A DNA stretch of 6,555 bases from Ruminiclostridium sp. (GTDB taxonomy: Bacteria; Bacillota_A; Clostridia; Oscillospirales; Ruminococcaceae), in contig JAFZOA010000421.1 in the NCBI GenBank assembly GCA_017550775.1, positions 1 through 6,555 of the forward strand, read 5' to 3'. The translations under genes and the position numbers were made by a program. Shown one piece after another: positions 5,779 to 6,555 of the stretch (positions are counted from its first letter, which is position 1; each line of letters starts with the position of its first letter). The notes below the pieces were generated by a model that saw only the letters and a list, made by a program, of their open reading frames with translations, was not told the DNA's origin and searched no databases.

Positions 5779-6555
5779 TTCTTTTCAGCTCCTTTGCAAA
5801 CCGTTCGGCATTCTCGAAGCGATACAGGATAGAACCCTGATACTCCGGATCTTCACGATATGCTTCCGGGTCGAAGTGGGCAAGATCGTAACAAAACGAT
5901 ACTATTATAGAGTACTGCTTCATAAGCATCAATCTGTCGTTTACATTCCAATAATTTTCAAGAGTATGTTTTTTCAGATACTTTCTGAGTTCACCGTTCA
6001 TTCCGTCAAACTTGAATATTTTCTCACATACGGAAGCAAGTGTCGCGGTCGCGTAGTATATCGAATAGTTATCCATTACCTCGCCGAGATCATTCATATT
6101 GACGGGCGGAAGTTCGATAGCAGAATATACTGTTATAATATGTATCAGCATATTGGCTATCTCTATTCCATTTCCGTTGTTGATAATATTTATAAAATCC
6201 GAAGCAAGCTCGGAGAGTTTTTTCTCTTTATCAAAGCTTGTTATCTCGAACACAGTGTTCTTTGAATACAGGTCGGTTATCCTGAAACCTCCGTATGCAA
6301 TTGAGAACAACGCCGAGAAATTTATCCGTGTTTTTGAATTTGAAAAATCCACAATATTAATTACCCGATTGAGGGAAAGAGTGGAAGTAACGTCTTCAAC
6401 AGAGGCGGGTCTGTTGTTAAGTTTAAGGCTGCTGCTGAACCGCCGGTAGTTGTACTTGTCTATAAGCTCTTTTATCTGGAGAGCTTTCATCATTCCGAAT
6501 TTTACTGCCGCAAGTCTTACTGATTCAAGTATTATCTTTGCGTGCTTATTCAGAC
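5771..6555 (-). CDS. Unrecognised protein, C-terminal part (N-terminus beyond window)
   Basis: I do not recognise this protein. The reading frame is open to the right edge, giving at least 261 residues. The ATG pair at 6493-6488 has no Shine-Dalgarno, and the codons before it (LNKHAKIILESVRLAAVKFG) look like normal coding sequence. The gene therefore most likely starts outside the window; a start at 6493 (240 residues) is the alternative. There is no signal peptide, clear membrane segment, cysteine cluster or nucleotide-binding motif. The sequence looks soluble and largely helical, rich in Asn, Ile, Tyr and Lys, with a polar tail (RFENAERFAKELKRNA). Its stop overlaps the start of the radical SAM gene by 8 nt, so the two are very likely made from one message. 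Whether they share a function is unknown. Confidence 0.75.
   Translation of the reverse strand, partial: LNKHAKIILESVRLAAVKFGMMKALQIKELIDKYNYRRFSSSLKLNNRPASVEDVTSTLSLNRVINIVDFSNSKTRINFSALFSIAYGGFRITDLYSKNTVFEITSFDKEKKLSELASDFINIINNGNGIEIANMLIHIITVYSAIELPPVNMNDLGEVMDNYSIYYATATLASVCEKIFKFDGMNGELRKYLKKHTLENYWNVNDRLMLMKQYSIIVSFCYDLAHFDPEAYREDPEYQGSILYRFENAERFAKELKRNA

Overview
All seven protein genes in this 6.5-kb window lie on the minus strand, so transcription runs from high to low coordinates. The gene set, the AGGAG-type ribosome binding sites and the parS-like sites suggest a moderate-GC Firmicute, most likely a Clostridia/Ruminococcaceae-type gut anaerobe. The taxonomy is inferred from sequence flavour only.

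Layout in transcription order. (1) 6555-4210 is a tight unit. It holds an unrecognised protein cut by the window edge, a PflX-type radical SAM protein (COG1313) whose start overlaps the preceding stop, and a class II (FucA-type) aldolase 27 nt further on. (2) 3912-4209 is an AT-rich, gene-free gap of about 300 bp, full of palindromes: two parS-like sites, a Rex-box-like palindrome, an AT inverted repeat and a short GC hairpin. (3) 3911-1346 holds mnmG and rsmG, whose ends overlap. MnmG makes the cmnm5U/mnm5U wobble modification of tRNA with MnmE, and RsmG methylates G527 of 16S rRNA. In many Firmicutes this pair lies beside oriC, followed by parA/parB. (4) 1302-643 encodes a Wzz/YveK-type polysaccharide co-polymerase with a TTG start. 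(5) 570-1 is the N-terminal two thirds of a YicC/YloC family protein.

Most of the window is housekeeping. Two observations stand out. First, one exact parS palindrome (TGTTCCACGTGGAACA, in rsmG) is accompanied by three near-matches within 2.3 kb, marking a likely ParB loading zone. Second, mnmG has no ATG, GTG or TTG where its conserved N-terminus should begin. The best-placed initiator is ATA, 9 nt after a G-rich Shine-Dalgarno, and using it gives 629 residues. The usual mnmE-mnmG and rsmG-parAB neighbourhoods are both broken here. No RNA gene, CRISPR array, insertion sequence or convincing strong promoter was seen.
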